Origin: CAZQVN01 sp964596775
Lineage (GTDB): Bacteria > Eisenbacteria > RBG-16-71-46 > JABDJR01 > JAWXBZ01
Reading direction: 5' to 3'
NCBI GenBank assembly: GCA_964596775.1
Contig: CAZQVN010000003.1
Location: 62,001-126,000 of the forward strand
DNA: 64,000 nt
Of the stretch, positions 1 to 8,410 are shown piece by piece. Both the position numbers and the translations under genes were made by a program. The stretch's first letter is position 1, and each line of letters starts with the position of its first letter. Under the pieces are notes generated by a model. The model did no database searches. It worked only from the letters and a program-made list of their open reading frames with translations, and had not been told where the DNA came from.

Positions 1-734
1 GCGGCCCTCCTGATTTCGGGAAGCCGGGCATCGGCGACGACCAGTCCGTCCTCGGCGAACAGCTCGAGACAGATCCGGGACATCCAGTCTCCAAAATCCC
101 TTTCCGCGGTCGTGGGGGCCGCGATGTTCGCCGCCAGCGTTCCGTGTTCCCCGTGAGCCGCGAAGAGTCCCGCGGCCTGCTCGAAGACGGCCCGGACCCG
201 TTCCAGCGGGATGTCGCCGACCCAGCCTCGCGGCGTCCGTCCTTCCGCGGAGAGCGCAAACTTGAGGATGGAGAGATCGGGACCCGGCATCCAGACATGA
301 CTGACTTCATCGAAGTCGGCATCGTCGGCTCCGTTCCAGTAGACGGGCACGCAGGGGATGGAGTGCCGCTCGGACACCCGGGCGGCGAGGGCCACGGCGG
401 TGGCGATCTTCAGCCGGGTATGCATGGGGCCACCGAACACTCCGGGCTGCTGGCCGGTGACGATGGCCATGGCCCGCCCGGCGACGAGCGCCTCGAGGTT
501 CTTCAGGGAAGCGGCGGATGCCCCGAGCCTCCGGTGCTCGATGCGCAGGGCCGACGCGAGTTCCTCGTGCACGGGAAACGGCCCGCGGGCCTCGCGCCGG
601 GCCGCCCACGCCGCCGGATCCTCGGGCGACCACGCCGGCCGGAGCGAATCGGGGAGACGCCCCGCCGCGTGATCCATGTAGAAGCGGCTGAAACCGGGAA
701 GGCTGTCGAAGGAGGCTTCCGGGAAGCGGCTCAT
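1..734 (-). CDS. bshC: Bacillithiol biosynthesis cysteine-adding enzyme BshC (partial, 3' end off window)
   Basis: BshC adds cysteine to glucosaminyl-malate, the last step of bacillithiol synthesis in the cytoplasm. The first 244 codons are visible; the C-terminus lies beyond the left edge. The recognisable family signature TGQQPGVFGGP is followed by an alanine-rich helix and the PVYWNGADDADFDEV segment, which matches the BshC core around its nucleotide-like binding site. The ATG at 734 overlaps the stop of the upstream methyltransferase gene by 4 bp (ATGA), which fixes the start and implies translational coupling. BshC is confidently recognised. That this organism makes bacillithiol is inferred, because bshA and bshB are not in the window. 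Confidence 0.88.
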   Translation of the reverse strand, partial: MSRFPEASFDSLPGFSRFYMDHAAGRLPDSLRPAWSPEDPAAWAARREARGPFPVHEELASALRIEHRRLGASAASLKNLEALVAGRAMAIVTGQQPGVFGGPMHTRLKIATAVALAARVSERHSIPCVPVYWNGADDADFDEVSHVWMPGPDLSILKFALSAEGRTPRGWVGDIPLERVRAVFEQAAGLFAAHGEHGTLAANIAAPTTAERDFGDWMSRICLELFAEDGLVVADARLPEIRRA

Positions 735-1531
735 TCGGCGCTCCTCCGTGCGATCGCGATGAACCGCGAGGATCGATCCACCCGGAACGCCGAGCCGTCG
801 TAATCACCGAACGTCTGCAGAACCTCGAATCCGGCTTCCTCGACGAGCCCGGTTACCTGGTCATGATCCAGTGCCAGGACTTCTTCCCGGAACGTCTCGG
901 CGAGAGTGCCGGCGTCGAAGATCTCGATGGTCTTGTCGATCCGTGGGATCTCCTCGTCGCCGCACCGAACGTGCCTGGCCTCGCGAACTTCATACCGCCC
1001 CACCGTCCGGACTCCCGAGGGGACGAGATTGGCAAGCGTCGTCCGGGCGTTGAAGTAGTCCACCGCCAGGCCGCCGCCCGGTGCCAGAACGCGCGCCGCT
1101 TCGGCGAGGACGCTGCGGTTTCCGTCCAGCTGCTTGAAATACCCGAGGCTCGTGAACATGCTCATTGCCGCCCCGAAGACCGCGTTCCGGAACGGAAGGC
1201 GCCGCATGTCCGCCCGGACCAGCGCATCGCCGGAAGCGGCGCGGGCGCTCCGCAACAGAAACCAGGACAGGTCGAGCCCGACTCCATCGTACCCCCGTTC
1301 GCCGAGAGCCCGGAGATGACGTCCGGCGCCGCACGCTATGTCGAGAATCGGGAGGCGGCTCCCTCCCGTGACCGCGACCGGCAGATGGCCGGCGAGGAGA
1401 TCGACGGCGCTGCGCGCCTCCCGGTCGTCACGATGACCGTAGAGCTTCTGGTAGAACGGGCCGAACGACTCCTTGAACCAGGGCGCCGCCTCCCGCCACT
1501 CCGGATTGTCTCCGGTCCGGTCGCCCGACAC
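731..1531 (-). CDS. Class I SAM-dependent methyltransferase
   Basis: A 266-aa protein with a Rossmann-type methyltransferase fold. Motif I (ILDIACGAGRH) is at residues 62-72, an acidic strand end (GVGLDLS) follows at about 83-89, and ADMRRLPF is the motif II/III region. The last third is beta-rich, as in small-molecule methyltransferases. The substrate cannot be read from the sequence. It lies 2 bp downstream of the Mrp/ApbC gene and overlaps bshC by 4 bp, so the three are probably cotranscribed. A link to thiol metabolism is only contextual. Confidence 0.85.
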   Translation of the reverse strand: MSGDRTGDNPEWREAAPWFKESFGPFYQKLYGHRDDREARSAVDLLAGHLPVAVTGGSRLPILDIACGAGRHLRALGERGYDGVGLDLSWFLLRSARAASGDALVRADMRRLPFRNAVFGAAMSMFTSLGYFKQLDGNRSVLAEAARVLAPGGGLAVDYFNARTTLANLVPSGVRTVGRYEVREARHVRCGDEEIPRIDKTIEIFDAGTLAETFREEVLALDHDQVTGLVEEAGFEVLQTFGDYDGSAFRVDRSSRFIAIARRSAE

Positions 1532-1533
1532 GC

Positions 1534-2382
1534 TCAGCGCCGGGTGATCTTGACCACGCGACGCCCCCCGGATCCGTCGGCCCCGACGGACGCGGCGATC
1601 CGGCCGGCGATGGCGCGGAAGGCAAGGCTCACTTCCGACTCCGGGGACGAATGGGTGATCGGCACGCCGACATCCCCACCTTCCCGGCAGGCCGTGTCGA
1701 ACGGAACCTCCCCCAGGTACGGCACCTCGTGACGCTCGCAGGCGGCCAGTACGGTGCCGCGCCGGAACAGTTCCGTCGGCTCGTTGCAGTGGGGGCAGTG
1801 AAACAGGCTCATGTTTTCCACGATGCCGAGAATCGGCGTCCCGGTCTTCTTGAACATCATGAGCCCCTTGATCGTGTCGCCCATGGCCACCGCCTGGGGC
1901 GTGGACACGAGCACGGCGCCGGCCAGCGGGACCTTCTGGACGAGGGTCAGCTGGGCATCGCCGGTGCCCGGGGGCATGTCGACGAGAAGGTAGTCGAGGT
2001 CCCCCCAGTTCACGTCGCGCATCAGCTGCTCGAGCGCGTGCATGACCATCGGCCCGCGCCAGATCACCGCCTCCTCCTGCTGGATGAGGAATCCGAGCGA
2101 CATCAGCTTGACGCCGTAACGCTCATGGGGCTGGATCTTGCCGTCGATGACCTCGGGCTGCTTCGAGAGACCGAACATGATCGGAACGTTCGGGCCGTAG
2201 ATGTCCGCGTCCAGAACGCCGACGGACGCGCCAAGGCGCGCCAGCGCCACGGCGGTGTTCACCGCCACGGTCGACTTGCCGACTCCCCCCTTGCCGGAGG
2301 ACACGGCGATGACGTTCCGGACGCCGGGAAGCAGCGGCGGTCCCTGTGGAGGAGCGCCGGGCGGTTTCTGCGGATGTCCCAT
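1534..2382 (-). CDS. apbC: Mrp/ApbC-type iron-sulfur cluster carrier ATPase
   Basis: A 282-aa cytoplasmic P-loop ATPase of the Mrp/NBP35 family that binds and transfers Fe-S clusters to target apoproteins. The deviant Walker A motif GKGGVGKST is at residues 30-38. The Mrp signatures GVLDADIYGPN and DYLLVDMPPGTGD follow, and a CPHC pair near residue 195 is the expected cluster-bridging CxxC. It lacks the N-terminal DUF59 domain found in many Mrp proteins, so this is the short form. The gene sits 9 bp downstream of trxA and directly ahead of the methyltransferase and bshC, a grouping that fits thiol and Fe-S homeostasis. Confidence 0.92.
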   Translation of the reverse strand: MGHPQKPPGAPPQGPPLLPGVRNVIAVSSGKGGVGKSTVAVNTAVALARLGASVGVLDADIYGPNVPIMFGLSKQPEVIDGKIQPHERYGVKLMSLGFLIQQEEAVIWRGPMVMHALEQLMRDVNWGDLDYLLVDMPPGTGDAQLTLVQKVPLAGAVLVSTPQAVAMGDTIKGLMMFKKTGTPILGIVENMSLFHCPHCNEPTELFRRGTVLAACERHEVPYLGEVPFDTACREGGDVGVPITHSSPESEVSLAFRAIAGRIAASVGADGSGGRRVVKITRR

Positions 2383-2391
2383 CGGACGGCC

Positions 2392-2715
2392 TCAGCCCAC
2401 GACCGTCTTGAGACGCTTGTCGTACTCGGCGCGCGGGTAGGCGCCGATCAACGAGTCGACGACCTGCCCCCCCTTGAAGAACAGGATCGTCGGAATGTTG
2501 CGGATACCGTATTTCATGGCCACGTTCGGACTCGAGTCCACATCCACCTTGACCACCTTGACCTTGCCCTCGTACTGGCCGGCCAGTTCCTCGATGATCG
2601 GGCTGATCTGGCGGCAGGGGCCGCACCAGACCGCCCAGAAATCGGCCATCACCGGGGTGTCGGACTTGAGGACTTCCGATTCGAACGTGCTGTCATTGAC
2701 ATCGACTGCCTTCAT
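2392..2715 (-). CDS. trxA: Thioredoxin
   Basis: A 107-aa single-domain thioredoxin with the redox motif WCGPC (residues 30-34) and the cis-proline segment NIPTI at 73-77. Length and motif are typical of cytoplasmic TrxA, which reduces protein disulfides using thioredoxin reductase. The longest frame starts upstream at 2838, but that extension is arginine-rich and not thioredoxin-like. The ATG at 2715 is preceded by AGGAGA at good spacing and begins the normal family N-terminus. It leads the trxA-apbC-methyltransferase-bshC group. Confidence 0.96.
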   Translation of the reverse strand: MKAVDVNDSTFESEVLKSDTPVMADFWAVWCGPCRQISPIIEELAGQYEGKVKVVKVDVDSSPNVAMKYGIRNIPTILFFKGGQVVDSLIGAYPRAEYDKRLKTVVG

Positions 2716-2755
2716 GCACTCTCCTGACGGGTTTGTGTTGCGGGTTTGAAAAGAA

Positions 2756-3259
2756 TCAGCGCGGCCGGCCCGGTGCGGGTAACGGAGGCGGCTCTCTCCC
2801 GCCTCCCGTCCCGTCGCCGTTGCCGGAACCGTCGTCATTGCCGGAACTCAGAATCGCGTAAACGCCGGCGGCCACCGCGGCCCCGGCGACGGCGAGGATG
2901 ACCGACGCGTCGGGGCCCCCTTTCCGGACTTCAACCGACCGGACTTCGGACAGGGGGATCGCGGCTTCCCGATACTGGTTGCGGACTTCCATCCGCTCGT
3001 TGTCCCCCTGGCCGGTGACCCGTTTCTGGATCGTGCGGACGGTGCCCTTCAGGGACCCCTCGGAGACGCTGAGGCTGACGAAGTCCAGTTCCTCCCCGGC
3101 CGTCGTCGTCACGAAATACTCGTCCCGCGCCGGCGCCGCAGCCAGATCTTCCACCGGAATGGCCGTTCGCCCGGCGCACCCTGTCAGTACCAGAGGCAGG
3201 ACAAGGCCGATGACGGCCCCGAAGATGTGTGCGGAGAACGGGCTGCGTGTACGATTCAT
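2756..3259 (-). CDS. Hypothetical lipoprotein
   Basis: A 167-residue frame with a type II signal peptide: a charged N-terminus, a hydrophobic run (about residues 12-25) and the lipobox LTGC with the lipidated cysteine at 28. The mature part begins with a beta-rich domain (residues 45-115). A second hydrophobic, Ala/Val/Gly-rich segment follows (about 118-135), and the tail is Gly/Asp- then Pro-rich. No family is recognised. It lies upstream of trxA with a 40-bp gap. A -10-like GATAAT ends 9 bp before the ATG and no Shine-Dalgarno is visible, so a leaderless start is possible. Confidence 0.75.
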   Translation of the reverse strand: MNRTRSPFSAHIFGAVIGLVLPLVLTGCAGRTAIPVEDLAAAPARDEYFVTTTAGEELDFVSLSVSEGSLKGTVRTIQKRVTGQGDNERMEVRNQYREAAIPLSEVRSVEVRKGGPDASVILAVAGAAVAAGVYAILSSGNDDGSGNGDGTGGGREPPPLPAPGRPR

Positions 3260-3268
3260 GCCGATGAG

Positions 3269-3274
3269 ATTATC
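3269..3274 (-). promoter_or_regulatory. Possible -10 box (GATAAT) for the lipoprotein gene
   Basis: GATAAT on the minus strand sits 9 bp upstream of the lipoprotein ATG. TTTGAA lies 15 bp further upstream as a weak -35. The closeness to the ATG would give an almost leaderless transcript. This is sequence resemblance only. Confidence 0.3.
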
Positions 3275-3370
3275 AAAGAGGGAAGGGGATTCAAAGATGC
3301 CCGGTTGCGGAACGTCGCCCAGGAGGAGGATGAGCGACGCGCGGCCCGTGCCGCGACCCGCAAGGGTAAG

Positions 3371-3531
3371 CGTGAGGCGCCGAACGCTTCAGTTTCAAAA
3401 GCCTGCGGAAGTTTTCTCAGCGCGGCCGAAGTCCCTCGCTAAGGAGGCCAATCCCGGAACTTCGGCTGTCGGTGCCCGGTGAAGCCTTTCCGAAGGCTTC
3501 CGATCCGTGAGTTGCACTACGGCGCCTCACT
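3371..3531 (-). ncRNA. Candidate structured small RNA, possibly 6S-like
   Basis: This 161-nt segment lies in the 332-bp gap between mutS and the lipoprotein gene. Its ends form a perfect 11-bp stem (3520-3530 with 3372-3382, GTGAGGCGCCG closing on its complement). Inside, CGGAAG (3497-3502) can pair with CTTCCG (3406-3411), and an apical 8-bp stem (3459-3466 with 3425-3432) is capped by a smaller CCTC/GAGG hairpin. A competing local hairpin (3481-3500, 8-bp stem, 4-nt loop) uses part of the same 5' strand. A consensus-quality promoter ends about 8 nt before the first paired base. A rod with a long closing stem and central bubble, about 160 nt and promoter-driven, is how 6S RNA looks. No 6S sequence consensus was confirmed, so the identity is tentative. 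No coding frame covers the segment convincingly. Confidence 0.5.
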
Positions 3532-3538
3532 GAAATCT

Positions 3539-3567
3539 AATATATGTATGAATTTTCGGATCGTCAA
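3539..3567 (-). promoter_or_regulatory. Sigma-70-type promoter (TTGACG-N17-TATATT)
   Basis: On the minus strand, TTGACG (3562-3567) and TATATT (3539-3544) are separated by exactly 17 bp, downstream of the mutS stop. The predicted start, at about 3531-3533, coincides with the 5' end of the closing stem of the candidate small RNA. It could also serve the lipoprotein gene by read-through. Confidence 0.6.
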
Positions 3568-3591
3568 TCCTGGCACGAAAATCGCTCAACA

Positions 3592-6174
3592 TCATTCTCC
3601 GTACTTGCTTATGAGCTTCTGGAGAGCCACCAGGGCTTCGATGGGAGTCATGTTTTCGGGATCGAGGCCGGCCAGGTCCTCCCGGAACGCGGCGGACTCC
3701 GCGGAAAACAGGTCCATCTGGGCCGCATCCGGCCGCGGAGGGGTCTTCTCCACCTTGTCGAACCGGCCGGCCTCGAGAAGTGAAAGGACCATCCTCGCCC
3801 GGACGAGAACAGGCTCGGGCAGTCCGGCCAGCCGGGCCACGTGAATTCCATAGGAGCGGTCGGCGGCTCCCGGCACGATCTTGTGCAGGAAGCGGACCTC
3901 GTCGTTCCACTCCTTGACGAGCACGTTGAGGTTGACGACCCGGGGAAGTTCCGCGGACAGGTGCGTCAGTTCGTGATAATGGGTGGCGAAGAGGGTACGC
4001 GGACGCCCTGAGCCGCCCTCGTGCAGATACTCGGTGACCGCCCAGGCGATCGACAGGCCGTCGAACGTGCTGGTCCCCCGCCCCACCTCGTCGAGGATCA
4101 CCAGGCTGCGGTCCGTGGCGTTGCGGAGGATGGCCGCGGTCTCCTGCATCTCCACCATGAACGTGGAGCGTCCCCGGGCGATCGAGTCGGCCGCCCCGAT
4201 CCGGGTGAAGATGCGGTCGACGATCCCCACCCGGGCCTCGGCCGCGGGAACGAAACAGCCGACCTGGGCCATCAGGACGACCAGCGCCGTCTGGCGCAGG
4301 TAGGTCGACTTGCCCGCCATGTTCGGCCCGGTGATGACGAGGATCTGGCGGTCCGCGGCGTCCATGTCGAGATCGTTCGGCACGAACTGCCCCGCCGGCA
4401 GCAGCTTTTCGACGACGGGATGCCGGGCTTCGCGGAACAGGAGCGTCGTGTCCTCGGCCAGCACGGGGCGCGTGAATCCCCGCTCGCGGGAGGCGCGGGC
4501 CAGGCTCAGCCCCGCGTCGATCTCGGCCAGGCTCGCCGCCGTTTCGCGGATCGCCTCGGCCTCGTCCACCACCGCGTCGCGCAGTTCGCGGAACAGTTCC
4601 GCCTCGATCTTGCGGATGCGCTCCTCGGCGCCGAGCACCTTCGCCTCCTCTTCCTTGAGCCGGGGAGTCACGAAGCGTTCGGCGTTCACCAGCGTCTGCT
4701 TGCGGATGTAATCCTCGGGCACCTGCGCAAGGTTCGCCTTGGTGACCTCGAGGTAGTACCCGAAGACCTTGTTGAACCCGACCTTCAGGGAGTTGATGCC
4801 GGTGCGCTCCCGCTCCTTTTTCTGAAGCGTGGCGATCCACTCCTTCCCGGTCAGGCTCCCCGCCCGCACCTCGTCGAGTTCCGCGTTGTAGCCGGTCCGG
4901 AAGATGCCGCCGTCGCCGCTCTGGGCCGGCGGTTCGTCCACGAGCGCGCCGAGGATCCTCTGCCCGAGCGGCGCGAGGTCGCGCAGCCCCTCGGCCAGCG
5001 CGAGGAGATTTACCGCCTGGAATCCCTCGACGATCTTCCGTATTCCGGGGATCAGCACGGCCGTGTCGCCGAGCGCCTTGATGTCCCGCGGCGTGGCCTT
5101 GCCGCAGGCCGCCCGGCCGAGCAGCCGCTCGAGGTCATGGGCTTCCCGGAACGCCTCGACGAGTTCCTCCCGCTCCTCGTTCCGCTCGATCAGGTCGGCC
5201 ACGGCGGCCAGCCGGGCCTCGATCGCACGGGCATCGAGGAGGGGCCGCTCCAGCCAGGCCCGGAGGCGTCGACCTCCGGCGGCGGTCACGGTCCGGTCGA
5301 GAACGCCGATCAGCGAGGTGTCCGGCCCGTCGGGAAACGCCGGCTTGAAGATCTCAAGATTGCGCCGCGTCGTGTCGTCGAGCACCATCGTCGCCGCGGA
5401 TTCCAGGCGGCCGATCCCGGTGATGTGGCGGAGGTCGCCGTTGCGCACCTCCTTGAGGTAGCGCAGGAGCGCCCCCGAGGCGCCGAGCGTCGCCGGCGTG
5501 AAATCGATGCCGAGCCCTTCGAGCGCCCCCATGCGGAAGTGCTTCGTGAGCGTTTCCTCCCCCTCGAGGGGGGTGAACTGCCAGCCGGGCCGCCTGGTCA
5601 CGACGTAACCGTCCGGAATCCGGCCGGTCGATTCCTCGGCCACGAGGACTTCGCGCGGGGCCCAGCGCTCCAGCGCCTCGCGAAGCGCTTCCGGCTCCGG
5701 ATCGTCGAGGTAGAACTCCCCCGTCGAAACGTCGGCCAGGGCCAGGCCGGTCCGTTCCCTCCCGAACACGACCGCGGCGAGGAAGTTGTTCTCCTTCTCG
5801 GCCAGGAGCCCTTCCGAGAGGACCGTGCCCGGCGTGACCACCTCGGTGACGGCGCGGTCCACGATCCCCTTGGCGGTGGCCGGATCCTCGATCTGGTCGC
5901 ACACCGCCACGCGGTGTCCCGCCTTGATCAGCCGTGAGATGTAACGATCCGCGGCGTGCCAGGGAACGCCGGCCATCGGCACCGGCGACGGGCTGTTGCG
6001 ATCGCGGGTGGTCAGGGTGAGGTTGAGGATCCGCGCGGCGGTCACGGCGTCCTCGAAGAACATCTCGTAGAAATCGCCCATCCGGAAGAAGAGGATGGAG
6101 TCCGGGTTCTGCGCCTTGATCCCCTGGTACTGGCGCATCATCGGGGTCAGGCGTTCGCGGGTCCCTGCGCTCAC
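3592..6174 (-). CDS. mutS: DNA mismatch repair protein MutS
   Basis: An 860-aa protein of normal MutS length that recognises base mismatches and recruits MutL. The mismatch-wedging Phe-X-Glu motif is visible as F35-Y36-E37 in GDFYEMF. The connector, core and clamp regions follow. The ATPase domain has the Walker A GPNMAGKST at residues 616-624, DEVGRGTS further on, and ATHYHELT as the trans-acting helix. It is the last gene of the lapA-lapB-TPR/SPOR run, and its ATG overlaps the SPOR gene stop by 4 bp. MutL is encoded at the other end of this window, so the MutSL pair is present. Confidence 0.98.
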   Translation of the reverse strand: MSAGTRERLTPMMRQYQGIKAQNPDSILFFRMGDFYEMFFEDAVTAARILNLTLTTRDRNSPSPVPMAGVPWHAADRYISRLIKAGHRVAVCDQIEDPATAKGIVDRAVTEVVTPGTVLSEGLLAEKENNFLAAVVFGRERTGLALADVSTGEFYLDDPEPEALREALERWAPREVLVAEESTGRIPDGYVVTRRPGWQFTPLEGEETLTKHFRMGALEGLGIDFTPATLGASGALLRYLKEVRNGDLRHITGIGRLESAATMVLDDTTRRNLEIFKPAFPDGPDTSLIGVLDRTVTAAGGRRLRAWLERPLLDARAIEARLAAVADLIERNEEREELVEAFREAHDLERLLGRAACGKATPRDIKALGDTAVLIPGIRKIVEGFQAVNLLALAEGLRDLAPLGQRILGALVDEPPAQSGDGGIFRTGYNAELDEVRAGSLTGKEWIATLQKKERERTGINSLKVGFNKVFGYYLEVTKANLAQVPEDYIRKQTLVNAERFVTPRLKEEEAKVLGAEERIRKIEAELFRELRDAVVDEAEAIRETAASLAEIDAGLSLARASRERGFTRPVLAEDTTLLFREARHPVVEKLLPAGQFVPNDLDMDAADRQILVITGPNMAGKSTYLRQTALVVLMAQVGCFVPAAEARVGIVDRIFTRIGAADSIARGRSTFMVEMQETAAILRNATDRSLVILDEVGRGTSTFDGLSIAWAVTEYLHEGGSGRPRTLFATHYHELTHLSAELPRVVNLNVLVKEWNDEVRFLHKIVPGAADRSYGIHVARLAGLPEPVLVRARMVLSLLEAGRFDKVEKTPPRPDAAQMDLFSAESAAFREDLAGLDPENMTPIEALVALQKLISKYGE

Positions 6175-7256
6175 GGCCGGTTGTCTTCGGGGCGCACGAT
6201 CCGGTAACGCAGGCCGAGCGACGCCGTCACCTGGTCGCCGGCCCGCTCCGCGCGGACCTCGTCCGGAAACGGGCCGAAGCGCACGTGGTAGAGCCGGTCG
6301 CCGTCCGGAGCGCGGTCGATGCGGACTCCCGCATAACCGAGCCGGTTGAGATCGTCGGCGAGCTTGAGGGCGTTGGCCTCGCGCGCGAAGGCGCCGACCT
6401 GCACGCCGTACCCGGCCACCTCCTCATGTTCCGGCTGCGCCTCCTCCACGGCATCGGGCCGCGACGATCCGGTTGCCGCCTTCAATCGCCCGCGGGCCGT
6501 GGCGGCTTCCGGCGAGCCGGCCCAGTCGGCCACGAGGCGGGACAGCAGCGCGCGCGCCGCCGCCGAATCGCCGAGGAGTTCCCGCGCGGTCGCCTCGCCG
6601 AGAAGCGCGGCGGGAGCGTGCGCGCCGTCGGGAAAAGCCGACAGGCAGTTCCGGTAGGCGCTCGCGGCCGCCTCGAAATCACCCGCGTTGCGCTCGAGCT
6701 CGCCGAGGGCAAACAGGGCTTCCTCGCGCCATCGACCACGCTCGGCCGGTTTCGCCGCTTCGAGGAGATTGCCCCGCGCGTCGGAAAACTCCTGAAGCGC
6801 CACGAGAGACAACCCGATCCAGTACGCCGTTTCCGCCTTGTCCGCGTCGCCGCGGGCGATGTCCCGCGCCGACTCGAATCGACGCAGCGCCGTGCGGAAG
6901 TCGCCCTGGGTAAAGTAGAAACGGCCGGCCATCAACTCCACCTCGGACCCCCGGCGATCCTTGCGGCCGCCATGCTCGAGAAACAGGTCCAGGTAGCGGA
7001 TGTACTCGAGTCCGTCCACGGAGAGGAGCGCCAGGTGGTAATAGGCCGACCTGGCCTCGGGATTGTCGCCGTGCCGCTCGACGATCCTGGCGAACGCCGC
7101 CGCGCCGCCGGCGCGGTCGCCCCGCTGTACCAGGGCTTCCGCGGCGGACAGGTCGTCCTTGAGGCCCGCGGTGGCTTCACCGGCGCCGGTCAGGAGGAGG
7201 GTGACAAGGACGATCGCGGCGGGCCACCGGGGCCGCCGGCCCGGGGCGTGGATCAT
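6171..7256 (-). CDS. Secreted TPR-repeat protein with C-terminal SPOR domain
   Basis: The 361-aa product starts with a signal peptide (MIHAPGRRPRWPAA, a hydrophobic core, and a GEATAG cleavage region). About 230 residues of tetratricopeptide-like helices follow. The C-terminal domain (about 283-361) has the SPOR pattern: YGVQVGAFAREANALKLA and YHVRFGPFPDEVRAE. SPOR domains bind denuded septal peptidoglycan, so a periplasmic cell-wall or division role is likely. The longest frame begins at 7337. The ATG at 7256 is preferred because it overlaps the lapB-like stop (ATGA) and starts the signal peptide. It overlaps mutS by 4 bp at the other end. Confidence 0.82.
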   Translation of the reverse strand: MIHAPGRRPRWPAAIVLVTLLLTGAGEATAGLKDDLSAAEALVQRGDRAGGAAAFARIVERHGDNPEARSAYYHLALLSVDGLEYIRYLDLFLEHGGRKDRRGSEVELMAGRFYFTQGDFRTALRRFESARDIARGDADKAETAYWIGLSLVALQEFSDARGNLLEAAKPAERGRWREEALFALGELERNAGDFEAAASAYRNCLSAFPDGAHAPAALLGEATARELLGDSAAARALLSRLVADWAGSPEAATARGRLKAATGSSRPDAVEEAQPEHEEVAGYGVQVGAFAREANALKLADDLNRLGYAGVRIDRAPDGDRLYHVRFGPFPDEVRAERAGDQVTASLGLRYRIVRPEDNRP

Positions 7257-8410
7257 GTGTCGAGCACCGGCATCCACTCCGAACAGGACGGGCAGCGGAA
7301 AACCGGACGTTCCAGTTCGACGCCGCACTTCCGGCACTCCAGGTGACCGGGCCGCTCGTCGAGAAGCTTGAGGATCCGGTCGATGACGCTCAGCGCCTGG
7401 CGGGAATCGCCCCGCTCCTGGTAGACCCTGAGAAGCCCGCGATGGGCCACCAGGTCGTCCGGCGCTATTTCCAGGGCCTCGCGGATCAGGTCCTCCGCCG
7501 ACTGGTGATCCCCCCGCCGCATTTCGATTTCCGAAAGCGCGAGGAGTATGGACGGCTGGGTTTCGCGCGGCGCGGTGCGCAGCAGGTCCTCGTAGAAACG
7601 GATGACGTCGGAAAAACGCCCCATCTCGAAATAGGCCCGCTCGAGTTTTTCGAACACATGACGCCCGGCCGCCGGCGAGCGGGTGGCCATCGTCTTCCAG
7701 TGTTCGACGGCTCCTGCGTGGTCGCCGTCCTCCATGGCCAGGTTCCCCAGTTCGAGGTGGGCGAGCAGGCAGCCGGGGTCGAGGCCGAGAGCCGCGTCGA
7801 GCCGCTTTCTGGCCTCCGTCCGGTTCCCCTTGGACAGGAAACCGAGGGCCACGAAGCCCTGGTACGCCGCGAGGCGCTTCTTTTCGTCCCGTCCGTCAAG
7901 GCGGGCCAGCTCGGCCTGAACCTCGTAGGCCTGGTCCCAGGCCCCTTCGCGCTCGTGCACGCTGACCATGGCTTCCAGGGCGTAGCGATTCTTCCGGTTG
8001 ACCCCCCGCAGCTTCCGCGCCGACTCGAGAGCTTCCGTCGACCGGTTCAGGGCGAGATAGTCGCGGGTCAGGCTCTGGTACACCCGCTCGCGATCGGCCG
8101 GCCGGAGGTCGGGCCGGACGGAGAGATCACGGTGCAGCTGGAGCGCCTTGGCGTGCTCCCCGGCCACGCGGAGCAGGTCGCCGAGGCGGAGATAGGCGTC
8201 GGTGTTCGTCGTGTCCTCGATCACCGCCTCGCGGAACGCGATCAGGGCGCCGCGCCGGTCGCCGGCGATCAGGTGATTCAGGCCCCGCGCATACGCGGTT
8301 TCCGCCACCGGGCTCGAGCCCCGCGACCTGGCGGCCACCCATGCCCAGAGGACCCACAGGCCGCCGAGGATGATCAGAACGAGAAGGGCGATCAGGACCG
8401 TGTCGGTCAT
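7253..8410 (-). CDS. lapB: LapB-like membrane-anchored TPR protein with C-terminal zinc ribbon
   Basis: A 385-aa protein with an N-terminal membrane anchor (about residues 5-27), a long array of TPR helices (40-345), and a C-terminal rubredoxin-type metal site: CRKC near 355 and CPSC near 370. This architecture is that of LapB (YciM). In Enterobacteria LapB couples LPS supply to degradation of LpxC by FtsH. It overlaps the stop of the LapA-like gene by 4 bp, as lapA-lapB are paired in E. coli, which strengthens the call. Regulation of LPS synthesis here is inferred from the family. Confidence 0.85.
   Translation of the reverse strand: MTDTVLIALLVLIILGGLWVLWAWVAARSRGSSPVAETAYARGLNHLIAGDRRGALIAFREAVIEDTTNTDAYLRLGDLLRVAGEHAKALQLHRDLSVRPDLRPADRERVYQSLTRDYLALNRSTEALESARKLRGVNRKNRYALEAMVSVHEREGAWDQAYEVQAELARLDGRDEKKRLAAYQGFVALGFLSKGNRTEARKRLDAALGLDPGCLLAHLELGNLAMEDGDHAGAVEHWKTMATRSPAAGRHVFEKLERAYFEMGRFSDVIRFYEDLLRTAPRETQPSILLALSEIEMRRGDHQSAEDLIREALEIAPDDLVAHRGLLRVYQERGDSRQALSVIDRILKLLDERPGHLECRKCGVELERPVFRCPSCSEWMPVLDT

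Noticed and set aside
3371..3531. TPP or other riboswitch reading of the mutS-lipoprotein gap (a CTGAGA string is present)
   Set aside because: The companion TPP segments are absent and the element has its own closing stem and promoter far from the next start codon, so a stand-alone RNA fits better.
4021..5937. A 638-aa open frame opposite mutS
   Set aside because: No motif is visible, and mutS on the other strand is complete and certain.
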